Assembly (NCBI RefSeq): GCF_000172415.1 | Contig: NZ_ABLD01000024.1 | Coordinates: forward strand, 40,643 to 104,642 | Origin: Paraburkholderia graminis C4D1M | Lineage (GTDB): Bacteria; Pseudomonadota; Gammaproteobacteria; Burkholderiales; Burkholderiaceae | Reading direction: 5' to 3' | Length of the DNA stretch: 64,000 bases | Part shown: positions 45,202-53,484 of the stretch, one piece after another | How the letters are laid out: the number at the start of each line of letters is the position of its first letter | Position numbering within the stretch: position 1 is the stretch's first letter | Notes under the pieces: generated by a model | What the model was told of the DNA's origin: nothing | Databases searched by the model: none | Seen by the model: the letters and a program-made list of their open reading frames with translations, nothing else | Translations under genes and position numbers: made by a program

Positions 45202-45954
45202 TTAGCGTAGGCCGCGCGCGTTGTACCACTCGACAGCGTCTTCTCCTGCGGGAATATTGAACGGGCTCGAAGAATCGGTGGCCGCGAGCCAGACAGCTTC
45301 CGCGACATCTGCTGCGTGCGTGACGGTCGTCTCTTTCTCCCAGTTTGCGAATATCTGCTCGACGAGCGCGCCGTAGGGCTCGGGAAAGCCGCTTTGCATC
45401 CGCGACCGTGCGTTCTCGCCGAAGCGCGTGGAAGGTGCGCGTCCCGGCAGCACCACCCGTACGCGCACATTGAACTGCTCGAGTTCGAGCGCGAGCGATT
45501 CGCTGAACGCATTGACCGCCGACTTGCTCGCGGTATAGACCGAGAGCAGATGCAACGGCCTGCACGTCACCGTCGACGTGACATTGACGACCACGCCTTC
45601 GCGGCGCTCGCGAAACTGCGGCAACACGGCCTGGGTCATTGCGATGGTGCCGAGCGTGTTGGTCTCGAAGATCTCGCGCGCGGTGTCCATCGGCGTACCT
45701 TCGACGGCGTTCAGAAAGCCGATGCCGGCGTTGTTGACGAGCACGTCGATCGGACCGGCCGCATCGACGGCGGCGCGAATGCTTTGCGCGTCCGTTACGT
45801 CGAGCGGAAGAATCAAAAGACGGTCGGAAGCTGCGAACACATCGTCGCGTGGCGTGCGCATGGTGGCGATCACGCGCCAGTCGCGAGCGAGAAAATAGCG
45901 CGCGATTTCCACGCCAAAACCGGACGAGCAGCCGGTAATCAAAACGGTCTTCAT
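45202..45954 (-). CDS. SDR family oxidoreductase
   Basis: 250 residues. Cofactor motif TGCSSGFG (7-14), NNAGIG and the YTASK active site are intact. AGGAG supports the ATG at 45954. Divergent from an AraC gene across about 100 bp, the third SDR-regulator pair in this stretch. Substrate unknown. Confidence 0.87.
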   Translation of the reverse strand: MKTVLITGCSSGFGVEIARYFLARDWRVIATMRTPRDDVFAASDRLLILPLDVTDAQSIRAAVDAAGPIDVLVNNAGIGFLNAVEGTPMDTAREIFETNTLGTIAMTQAVLPQFRERREGVVVNVTSTVTCRPLHLLSVYTASKSAVNAFSESLALELEQFNVRVRVVLPGRAPSTRFGENARSRMQSGFPEPYGALVEQIFANWEKETTVTHAADVAEAVWLAATDSSSPFNIPAGEDAVEWYNARGLR

Positions 45955-46053
45955 GTCGACTCCTGGGGTCGGTGACAGTCCCCAGACGATACTTCGTGAA
46001 GGGTCGGACTTGCTACAATCGAACGTCCATGTTTCATTCGAAATCGTCCATCC

Positions 46054-46974
46054 ATGACCGATCCGCTCGCTGAAGTCGTCACCTTGCTTCAGCCGACTCC
46101 GACCTTCTCGAAGGTGCTGAGCGGCGCCGGGCGCTGGCGCGCGAGCCGCACGGAAATCGGACAGCCGTTTTATTGCGTGGTGCTCGACGGGTCGCTGCGT
46201 CTGTCCGTCAACGGCTGCGAGCCGCTCGTTCTGCAGGCCGATGACTTCGTGCTCGTCCCGGAGGTTTTTGGCTTTTCGGTAACGAGCATGGAGCCGCCCG
46301 ACGACGACGCGTTGCCTCAGAGCGCGCCTACCGCGCTGCCCGACGGCACGTTTCGTTTCGGCGATCCCTCCGCCGCGCCGGAAGCGCAGTGGCTTGCCGG
46401 CCTCTGCGCGTTCGGTTCGCCGGATGCCGCGTTGCTGGTCTCGCTTCTGCCCAGGCTCGTGCTGGTGCGCGGCGATCGCCGGCTCGCGACGCTCGTCAAA
46501 CTCGTGCGGGACGAATCGCGCGCGCAGCGGCCCGCGCGCGAAGTCGTGCTCGCGCGCCTGCTCGAAGTGCTCTTCATTGAAGCATTGCGATCGACGCAAA
46601 CCGGCGCATCGCCCGGACTCATCCGCGGTCTCGCCGACGCGCGTCTCGCGCCTGCGATTCGCCAGATGCACGAAAGCCCGGAAAAGCTTTGGACCGTCGC
46701 AGAACTCGCGAAGGCCGCCGCGCTCTCACGCTCGTCGTTTTTCGACCGATTTAGCCGCGCAGTCGGCGTCGCGCCGATGGAATACCTGTTGTCGTGGCGC
46801 ATGGCGATCGCTAGAAACCTGCTGCGCCGGGCCGAAGTCGGCGTCGCAACCATCGCGACGCGCGTAGGTTATAGCTCGGCGAGCGCATTCAGCGTCGCGT
46901 TCACACGTCATGTCGGCATGCCGCCGACGCAGTACGCCCGCGAGGCTTCAGGCGCCGCGCTTCGAGAGGAATAG
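46054..46974 (+). CDS. AraC family regulator with cupin_6 N-domain
   Basis: 306 residues. The N-domain (QPFYCVVLDGSLRLSVNGCEPLVLQADDFVLVPEVFGFSV) matches the cupin_6 sensors of AraC proteins that sit beside SDR genes; the C-terminal HTH (WTVAELAKAAALSRSSFFDRFSRAVGVAPMEYLLSWRMAIARNLL ... ATRVGYSSASAFSVAFTRHVGMPPTQYAR) is complete. Likely activates the divergent SDR gene at 45202. Confidence 0.88.
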   Translation: MTDPLAEVVTLLQPTPTFSKVLSGAGRWRASRTEIGQPFYCVVLDGSLRLSVNGCEPLVLQADDFVLVPEVFGFSVTSMEPPDDDALPQSAPTALPDGTFRFGDPSAAPEAQWLAGLCAFGSPDAALLVSLLPRLVLVRGDRRLATLVKLVRDESRAQRPAREVVLARLLEVLFIEALRSTQTGASPGLIRGLADARLAPAIRQMHESPEKLWTVAELAKAAALSRSSFFDRFSRAVGVAPMEYLLSWRMAIARNLLRRAEVGVATIATRVGYSSASAFSVAFTRHVGMPPTQYAREASGAALREE

Positions 46975-47008
46975 GCAATGCAGCGTGCTTGCACGTTGCC
47001 TGGCATGC

Positions 47009-47842
47009 TCAGCCATCCGTCGAGACAGTGACGCTTTCCCACGCGCGGATTTCATCTTCGAGCGACGACAACTTGCCTCGCACCAACGCGAGTGCATCGC
47101 TGCCGAGCAAGAGATGAACGGGCGGATTGGCTGCGTCGATTGCGGCAAGCATCGCGCGCGCGGCTTTGCGTGGATCGCCCAGTTGCTTGCCGCTTTTTTC
47201 CTCGCGAGCCTGGCGCACGGGATCGAACGTCTGGTCGTAGTCCGCGATCGAGCGGGGTGTCCGTTTCATCGAACGGCCGGCCCAGTCGGTGCGGAACGAG
47301 CCGGGCGCCACGGCCGTCACCGCGATACCGAATGGCTTGACCTCTTTGGCAAGCGCTTCGGACATGCCTTCAAGCGCGAATTTGCTGCCGCAATAGTAAG
47401 CAATGCCAGGCATGGTGATGTAGCCGCCCATCGACGTGATGTTCAGAATGTGGCCGCGCCGGCGCGTTCGCATGAAGGGCAACACGGCTTTGATCATGGC
47501 GACAGCGCCGAACACATTCACATCGAACTGTCGACGCATCTCCGATAAAGGCGATTCCTCGAGAATGCCTTCATGACCGTAGCCGGCATTGTTCACGAGC
47601 ACATCGATCGGGCCCACGCTGGTTTCGATTTCGGCCACGACGCCGTCGATGGCATCGAAATCGGTCACATCCAGAATGCGTCCAATAGCGCCGCTCGCGC
47701 TGAGCGACTCGAAGTCGCGCCTGGCTTCCGCGCTTCTTACCGTACCGACGACCTGGTGGCCCATCGCGAGCGCTTCTTGCGCGAGCGCCCGGCCAAAGCC
47801 GCTGCTGACGCCCGTGATAAGCAGAGTTTTGCTGGATGACAT
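47009..47842 (-). CDS. SDR family oxidoreductase
   Basis: 277 residues. TGVSSGFG (10-17), NNAGYGHEG and the YYCGSK active-site variant of this subgroup are present. The ATG at 47842 has GGAGCG upstream. Convergent with the cupin_6 AraC gene and divergent from another AraC gene at 47951, its probable regulator. Confidence 0.87.
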   Translation of the reverse strand: MSSSKTLLITGVSSGFGRALAQEALAMGHQVVGTVRSAEARRDFESLSASGAIGRILDVTDFDAIDGVVAEIETSVGPIDVLVNNAGYGHEGILEESPLSEMRRQFDVNVFGAVAMIKAVLPFMRTRRRGHILNITSMGGYITMPGIAYYCGSKFALEGMSEALAKEVKPFGIAVTAVAPGSFRTDWAGRSMKRTPRSIADYDQTFDPVRQAREEKSGKQLGDPRKAARAMLAAIDAANPPVHLLLGSDALALVRGKLSSLEDEIRAWESVTVSTDG

Positions 47843-47935
47843 TGAAGCACGCTCCGTCGTGTTGAGTGAAAAGTGCATGCTAATCTTGCGAGCGGGACAC
47901 CGAAAGCCCGGTTCCACTAATTTTCTTGCCTAAAG

Positions 47936-47961
47936 CTATGAACGCAAACTATGAACGCAAA
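47936..47961 (+). repeat. 13-bp tandem duplication over an AraC start codon
   Basis: CTATGAACGCAAA occurs twice in direct tandem. The second copy carries the AraC start; the first carries an ATG (47938) in another frame that opens a 15-codon reading frame ending in TGA inside the AraC gene. Confidence 0.8.
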
Positions 47962-48931
47962 ACGCGTCTTCGCCGAGCAGCCTGAACTGTTGCGCGCCAA
48001 CCAGAAGCGCATCGTTGCGCTGCTGCGCAAGCTCGCGCCCGACGAGGGCTACAACCTGACCGCGTTGCCGGGCGTGCGCATCCTGCGCTCGAACCGGGCG
48101 CTGTCGCGTACGCCGGTGCTCTACGATCCCGGCATTGTGATCGTTTGCCAGGGACGCAAGCGAGGTTACTTCGGCGATCAGCTTTATCTCTACGACGAGC
48201 GCCATTACCTTGCCGTGTCCGTGCCCGTACCGTTCACGATGGAAACCGACGCGAGCCCGGCGCGTCCGCTGCTTGCGCTGTATCTGCATCTCGATCTCGC
48301 GATGGCCGCGGAACTCGCCGCGCAGATCGATCGCGAAGGCGTGACGGAAGCCGCGACGGAAGCCATCGAGGCGCCCCAGAGCATGATGTCGACGCCGATG
48401 GATGCGGCCATGCAGTCGTCGGTATTGCGCTTGCTCGAAGCGTTGCATCGGCCGCTCGAAGGCGCTGTCCTCGGTCCGGGGCTGCTGCGCGAACTGTACT
48501 TCCGCGTGCTCACCGGCGCGCAGGGACGCTCGATGAGAGAGGCGCTGGCAATGCGCGGACCGTTCGGCCGCATCGGCAGATCGCTGCGCCTCATCCATGC
48601 CGCTTTTGCAGAGCCGCTCGACGTGATGCAGCTTGCCGACGAGGCGGGCATGAGCGTGCCGAGCTTCCATAGCCACTTTAAGGCGGTCACCCAGGTGTCG
48701 CCGATGCAGTACGTGAAGTCGACGCGTCTGCATCAGGCTCGTCTATTGATGGTTCGCCAGGACCTGACTGCGGAAGCCGCCGGTCACGCCGTGGGCTACA
48801 CGAGTCCTTCGCAGTTCAGCCGCGAGTTCAAGCGCCTGTTCGGCTTGACGCCGGCGGCGGAGGCGAAGCGCATGCGCGAAAGTTTCGCGCTGCCGGCTTT
48901 CGCGGATGCGACGTATGTGTCGTCGCATTGA
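47951..48931 (+). CDS. AraC family regulator with AraC_N domain
   Basis: 326 residues. The N-domain (VRILRSNRALSRTPVLYDPGIVIVCQGRKRGYFGDQLYLYDERHYLAVSVPVPFTMETDAS) is the AraC_N type found in regulators of aldehyde/alcohol dehydrogenases; the C-terminal HTH (LDVMQLADEAGMSVPSFHSHFKAVTQVSPMQYVKSTRLHQARLLM ... GYTSPSQFSREFKRLFGLTP) is complete. No clear ribosome-binding site; a 13-bp duplication surrounds the start codon. Probable regulator of the divergent SDR gene. Confidence 0.88.
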   Translation: MNAKRVFAEQPELLRANQKRIVALLRKLAPDEGYNLTALPGVRILRSNRALSRTPVLYDPGIVIVCQGRKRGYFGDQLYLYDERHYLAVSVPVPFTMETDASPARPLLALYLHLDLAMAAELAAQIDREGVTEAATEAIEAPQSMMSTPMDAAMQSSVLRLLEALHRPLEGAVLGPGLLRELYFRVLTGAQGRSMREALAMRGPFGRIGRSLRLIHAAFAEPLDVMQLADEAGMSVPSFHSHFKAVTQVSPMQYVKSTRLHQARLLMVRQDLTAEAAGHAVGYTSPSQFSREFKRLFGLTPAAEAKRMRESFALPAFADATYVSSH

Positions 48932-49046
48932 GCTCTTGCAGACTTGGCCATCTTCGCCGACGTCCGCACTGTGAGCCAGGAACACGGCATGCGCCGCCGT
49001 GATCGTTGGATCAAGTTTGGCTAAGTTGGATTAAAGGAGACACCAC

Positions 49047-49358
49047 ATGAAGATCGCGACGAAGTTCGAGCCGCTGCTTGCGGCGTTGGTGCTCTCGCTC
49101 GCCGGTTGCGCGACGGGCGGCATGCAGCAGACCGCGCAACGGCATCTGAGCGCCGCGCAATGCCGCGATCTCACCGATCTGCGCAACAAGGCGCCCGCCA
49201 CGCACGAGCGCAGCATGAGCGAGCTGACGGCGCTGCGCAGCGCGGGCTATCACCCGGAATGGCGCTTCGATCCTTATTACCCGGCCGATCTCGAAGCGGC
49301 GCAGCGCCAGGTGAACATCTGGTACGAGACCGAATGCACGCAAGCTCAACCGGGCTGA
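49047..49358 (+). CDS. Small lipoprotein, paralogue of the protein at 50837
   Basis: 103 residues. Lipobox LSLAGC places acylated Cys near residue 21. The mature part has HLSAAQCRDL, ELTALRSAGYHP, YYPADLEAAQRQVNIWYETEC. These motifs recur in order in the protein at 50837-51175, so the two are paralogues. Two Cys in the mature part could form a disulfide. AAAGGAGA precedes the ATG. Resembles DUF4148-type Burkholderia proteins, with low certainty; function unknown. Confidence 0.75.
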   Translation: MKIATKFEPLLAALVLSLAGCATGGMQQTAQRHLSAAQCRDLTDLRNKAPATHERSMSELTALRSAGYHPEWRFDPYYPADLEAAQRQVNIWYETECTQAQPG

Positions 49359-49516
49359 TCGCGCGCCAGGCATAGCCCATGCTCGGTACGTCGTCGAGAT
49401 GAACTTGCGCCCAGGCATCCGCGTATCGCGAGCGGATGAACGAGGCCGCCATCGCCTTCGACGAGCAACGACCGCTGCCCACGCATCGCAGGCGGTTGCA
49501 TCCGGGAGAGCCGACT

Positions 49517-50119
49517 ATGAATCGCATCGACAGCACTAGCGGCGCGTCAACCCAGGCGCGCAACACGTCGCGCCACGCGCCGCGAAGCCGGTTCTTTGCT
49601 TTTGCCGCGCTGTGTTGCGCCACGATGCTCGCCGCAGCGGGATGCCGTTTAATGCAGTCGGGCGCCGAAGTCACGCCCACCGATCAGCAGTTCATGCTGA
49701 CGGCGGCGAGCGTCGGAACCGCTGAAATCGACCTCGGCCAATTGGCGGCGACGCGAGGCAGTTCGCCGGAAGTCCGCTCGTTCGGCGAGCACATGGTCGC
49801 CGAACATACGCGGATCAACGCCGAGCTCACGCAGCTCGCGGACACGAAACATGTCCGGCTCCTGAAGGCGATGGACCCCGCGAATCACACGCTTTACTCG
49901 GAACTGTCGCATTTGTCCGGAGCGCAATTCGATCGCGAATACATGATCTCGCAACTGCACATTCATCGGATGGGTAACTCGCTCTATGCCAGCGAGGCCG
50001 CGCAGGGCGAAGACCGGGACGTCAAGGCATTCGCGGCGCGAGGTGTGCCCGTCGGCAAGGAACATCTGCAACATGCAGCCGAGCTGGCACAAGCGCTTGG
50101 GGTGTCTTCGTCGAAGTGA
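49517..50119 (+). CDS. DUF4142 family lipoprotein
   Basis: 200 residues. The ATG at 49517 has GGGAGA upstream. A long N-region leads to a lipobox-like LAAAGC (Cys near 43), then a DUF4142 helical domain (DQQFMLTAASVGTAEIDLGQLAATRGSSPEVRSFGEHMVAEHTRINAEL ... FDREYMISQLHIHRMGNSLYASEA). DUF4142 is a ferritin-like-fold periplasmic family of unknown role, common in stress-associated clusters. Confidence 0.87.
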   Translation: MNRIDSTSGASTQARNTSRHAPRSRFFAFAALCCATMLAAAGCRLMQSGAEVTPTDQQFMLTAASVGTAEIDLGQLAATRGSSPEVRSFGEHMVAEHTRINAELTQLADTKHVRLLKAMDPANHTLYSELSHLSGAQFDREYMISQLHIHRMGNSLYASEAAQGEDRDVKAFAARGVPVGKEHLQHAAELAQALGVSSSK

Positions 50120-50229
50120 CCTATCGAAGCGCCGCTCGCGAAGCAGCGCTTGTTTTTTTGGACCAGCGACGTGTGCGGCTCGCGCGTCGCTGGATCGTTA
50201 CCGCGCCATGCGCAAATGGAGGACCAATC

Positions 50230-50412
50230 GTGAAGACCGCTCCCCCCGATAATCGCACCGAGCAGGACGCCAAGGCCGAAGCAAACTCCGGCAAGCCTGC
50301 AACGACGCCCAGCGGCAAGCCGGGCAGCGGACAACACGCGGCGAATCACACCAAGGCCGGCAAGGACCACGGAGCCGGCGGCGGCGCAAAGCAACGGCAC
50401 GGGCCGCGTTAG
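50230..50412 (+). CDS. 60-residue hydrophilic low-complexity protein
   Basis: A GTG at 50230 is preceded by GGAGGA, a strong ribosome-binding site. The product is rich in Lys, Gly, Ala, Pro and Asn (GKPGSGQHAANHTKAGKDHGAGGG), with no hydrophobic segment, so probably disordered. No family recognised. The start rests on the ribosome-binding site. Confidence 0.5.
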   Translation: MKTAPPDNRTEQDAKAEANSGKPATTPSGKPGSGQHAANHTKAGKDHGAGGGAKQRHGPR

Positions 50413-50523
50413 CGCTTGTTGCCGGTATGCGCCGCGTGGCACGCGGCTAGCTGTATTCAGCAATGCACACGCGCACGCGCGGTTCGGCGTGCGCCTTCAA
50501 TGTGGACGATGTGAGAGAGTGAA

Positions 50524-50766
50524 ATGAAGCTATTCGGCCGCTCGTCAAATAACGCTTCGGATGCGACAAAAGGGCTATACGTATCGCCCTTCGAGCAGTT
50601 TCTCAATCAGTACAAGGCGACGCATCCCGAGGTGGACAGACAGCAGATGGAGGGCAGGGCGTTGCTGTGGGACAAGTTTCCGATGCAAGGCAATACGACC
50701 GATGAACCGTACGGACAGGTTCGTCTGCGTCAGCCGGGCTATGTGTACTACAGTGGAGACGAATAG
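50524..50766 (+). CDS. DUF3460 family protein
   Basis: 80 residues. YVSPFEQFLNQYKATHPEVDRQQMEGRALLWDKFPM is the DUF3460 core, a small family largely confined to Burkholderiales. GAGAG precedes the ATG. Cytoplasmic; function unknown. Confidence 0.82.
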   Translation: MKLFGRSSNNASDATKGLYVSPFEQFLNQYKATHPEVDRQQMEGRALLWDKFPMQGNTTDEPYGQVRLRQPGYVYYSGDE

Positions 50767-50836
50767 ACGCTGTTCCAACATTCGCGTGTAACGGTCGTAA
50801 ATTCGACATGCAGTATTTTTGTGGAGCGCAACCGGT

Positions 50837-51175
50837 ATGAGCACACGGCAAACATTTCGGCCGGCACGGTGGGCACTGCCGGCAGTGTGGGCATCGTCGG
50901 CTTTCGCGCTTCTGCTCGCCGGTTGCGTGGTCGGCGGCGCGCCATACGCGGGACCGCATCTCAGCCCGACGGAGTGCCGCGACCTCGCGGCGCTAAAAAC
51001 CAACGCGCCGCCGACGATGGGCCAACATCAAAGCGAACTCGCGGCTCTCAGGAAAGCCGGCTACGACCCGTCGCCCTGGTATGACGATCCCTACTATCCC
51101 GACGATCTGCAAGCCGCGCAGCGCCTCGTCGACTACTGGTTTCAGACGGAGTGCCCGCAATCGCAGACCGGTTGA
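50837..51175 (+). CDS. Small lipoprotein, paralogue of the protein at 49047
   Basis: 112 residues. A longer N-region ends in lipobox ALLLAGC (Cys near 31). The mature part has HLSPTECRDL, ELAALRKAGYDPSPW, YYPDDLQAAQRLVDYWFQTEC, matching the 49047 protein motif by motif. GGAGCG precedes the ATG. The pair probably arose by local duplication; the DUF4142, low-complexity and DUF3460 genes lie between them. Function unknown. Confidence 0.75.
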   Translation: MSTRQTFRPARWALPAVWASSAFALLLAGCVVGGAPYAGPHLSPTECRDLAALKTNAPPTMGQHQSELAALRKAGYDPSPWYDDPYYPDDLQAAQRLVDYWFQTECPQSQTG

Positions 51176-51314
51176 GCCGCGCCGCGATTGATAACCACCG
51201 TGCATCGATCATTCAGAAAATAGCACTTATCGTTTCCCGCGCGCCGGGCGAAGATTCGACAAACAACAAACCGCCCGCACCCCCGCGAGTTCGAAATTTC
51301 TGGAGACACCCTCG

Positions 51315-52610
51315 ATGCATGCTTCCTCAACGCCTGTGGCTCCCGGGCAATCGAAGACATCCGCCGTGCTGCGCGTGACGGCAGGCAACTTCCTCGAGCA
51401 GTTCGACTTCTTCCTGTTCGGCTTTTACGCCACGCAGATCGCCGCCGTGTTTTTCCCGGCGGGCAGCGAATTCGCTTCGCTGATGATGACGTTCGCCGTG
51501 TTCGGCGCGGGCTTTCTGATGCGGCCGCTCGGCGCGATCATCCTCGGCGCGTATATCGACGATGTCGGCCGGCGTAAAGGCCTCATCGTCACGCTGTCGA
51601 TCATGGCGAGCGGCACAATCCTGATCGCATTCGTACCCGGCTACGCGACGCTCGGACTTGTTGCGCCGGCGCTCGTGCTGATTGGACGCCTGCTGCAAGG
51701 TTTCTCGGCGGGCGCGGAACTGGGCGGCGTCTCGGTCTATCTCGCCGAAATGGCGACGCCGGGCCGCAAGGGTTTCTTTACCAGTTGGCAGTCGGCGAGC
51801 CAGCAAGTGGCGATCGTGATCGCGGCGGCGCTCGGCTTCGGGCTCAATCAGTGGCTCGATACGGCGGCGATCGCTGCGTGGGGATGGCGCGTGCCGTTCT
51901 TCGTCGGCTGCATGATCGTGCCGTTCATCTTCATCTTGCGACGCAATCTCGAGGAGACGCGGGAATTCAAGCAGCGTCAGCATCGCCCGAGCATGAAAGA
52001 AGTCTTCGCGACGCTCGTGCAGAACTGGAATGTCGTGGTCGCGGGCATGCTGCTGGTCTCGATGACCACCACGAGCTTCTATCTGATCACGGTGTATGCG
52101 CCGACCTTCGGCAAGACGGTCCTGCATCTGAGCACCGCGGACAGTCTGCTCGTCACGCTGTGCGTGGGCATCTCGAATTTCATCTGGCTGCCCATCGGCG
52201 GCGCGCTGTCCGATCGCATCGGGCGTCGTCCGCTGCTGCTCGGCATGACGCTTCTGGCGATCGCGACGGCCTATCCCGCGCTGTCGCTGCTGGCTCACGC
52301 GCCGAGCTTCGTCAACATGCTGCTGGTGCTGCTGTGGCTCTCGTTCATGTACGGCATGTACAACGGCGCGATGGTCGTCGCGCTCACCGAAGTGATGCCG
52401 GTCGAAGTGCGCGTGGCTGGCTTCTCGCTGGCATACAGCCTCGCGACCGCGGTGTTCGGCGGCTTCACGCCCGTCATCTCGACCGCGCTGATTCACATGA
52501 CAGGCGACAAGGCCGCGCCGGGCTACTGGATGAGCTTCGCCGCGATGTGCGGCCTCGGCGCGACCATCGCACTGTATCGACGCCGTGCCGCGCCGCTGCG
52601 TGCAGCTTAG
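51315..52610 (+). CDS. MFS transporter, MHS family (citrate/tricarballylate type)
   Basis: 431 residues with twelve helices. The metabolite:H+ symporter signature is clear: GNFLEQFDFFLFGFYATQIA, YIDDVGRRKG, GRLLQGFSAGAELGGVSVYLAE, and GGALSDRIGRRPLL. Closest in feel to CitA/TcuC proteins that import citrate or tricarballylate with protons. GGAGA precedes the ATG. A ModA-like binding protein gene follows 52 bp downstream. Confidence 0.9.
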   Translation: MHASSTPVAPGQSKTSAVLRVTAGNFLEQFDFFLFGFYATQIAAVFFPAGSEFASLMMTFAVFGAGFLMRPLGAIILGAYIDDVGRRKGLIVTLSIMASGTILIAFVPGYATLGLVAPALVLIGRLLQGFSAGAELGGVSVYLAEMATPGRKGFFTSWQSASQQVAIVIAAALGFGLNQWLDTAAIAAWGWRVPFFVGCMIVPFIFILRRNLEETREFKQRQHRPSMKEVFATLVQNWNVVVAGMLLVSMTTTSFYLITVYAPTFGKTVLHLSTADSLLVTLCVGISNFIWLPIGGALSDRIGRRPLLLGMTLLAIATAYPALSLLAHAPSFVNMLLVLLWLSFMYGMYNGAMVVALTEVMPVEVRVAGFSLAYSLATAVFGGFTPVISTALIHMTGDKAAPGYWMSFAAMCGLGATIALYRRRAAPLRAA

Positions 52611-52662
52611 TGATGCATCGCTGCGTCGCTCGTTCGGACTTCACACTGACATTCTTCCGACC

Positions 52663-53445
52663 ATGAAATCCTTCTTCCTGAACTTGTGTACCGTGGCGTT
52701 GCTCGGCAGCGCCGCCGCTGTGACGAATGTGCAGGCCGCCGATCTGCGCGTGATGAGCTCGGGCGGCTTCACGGCCGCCTACAAAGTGCTCGGACCGCAA
52801 TTCGCGGCGTCGACGGGCAATACACTTGATACCGCGTTCGGCCCGTCGATGGGCAAGTCGCCCGAAGCCATTCCGAACCGGCTCGAACGCGGCGAGCCGG
52901 CCGACGTGGTCATCATGGTCGGCTATGCACTCGACGACCTCATCAAGCAGCGCAAGGTGATCCCCGATTCGCGCGTCGAACTCGCGGATTCGCGCATCGG
53001 CATGGTCGTGCGTGAGGGCTCGCCGAAGCCCGACATCGGCTCCGAGGCGGCGCTTAAGCAAACCTTGCTGCATGCCCGCTCGATCGCTTACTCGGACAGC
53101 GCAAGCGGCGTGTATGTCGAGCGCGAACTGTTCAAGCGGCTCGGCATCGAGGAACAGATGAAGGGCAAGGCGAAAATGATCCCGAAGATCCCGGTGGCGT
53201 CGGTCGTTGCAAGCGGCGATTACGAATTGGGATTTCAGCAGGTGAGCGAGTTGCTGCCCGTGAAGGGCGCGGCGTACGTCGGCAAGATTCCGGAGTCGCT
53301 GCAGTCTGTCACGCGCTTCGCGGCCGGCATTCCGGTCGGCGCGCAGCATCCGAAGGAGGCCAAAGCGCTGCTTGAGTATCTTGCGTCGCCCGCCGCGCAG
53401 CCGGAAGTGCGATCGACCGGGCTCGATTCCGTCGCCTCGCACTGA
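52663..53445 (+). CDS. ModA-like extracellular solute-binding protein
   Basis: 260 residues with a signal peptide ending NVQAA (about 25). The fold of type-2 molybdate/oxyanion or organic-anion binding proteins is visible (LRVMSSGGFTAAYKVLGPQF; ERGEPADVVIMVGYALDDLI; VVREGSPKPDIGS; AYSDSASGVYVERELFKRLG). No ABC permease or ATPase gene adjoins it, so it is an orphan. Proximity to a citrate-type symporter suggests an organic-anion ligand rather than molybdate. Ribosome-binding site weak. Confidence 0.8.
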   Translation: MKSFFLNLCTVALLGSAAAVTNVQAADLRVMSSGGFTAAYKVLGPQFAASTGNTLDTAFGPSMGKSPEAIPNRLERGEPADVVIMVGYALDDLIKQRKVIPDSRVELADSRIGMVVREGSPKPDIGSEAALKQTLLHARSIAYSDSASGVYVERELFKRLGIEEQMKGKAKMIPKIPVASVVASGDYELGFQQVSELLPVKGAAYVGKIPESLQSVTRFAAGIPVGAQHPKEAKALLEYLASPAAQPEVRSTGLDSVASH

Positions 53446-53484
53446 CGAAGGCAACCATTCAACGCAATCATTGAAGGCAAGCAC

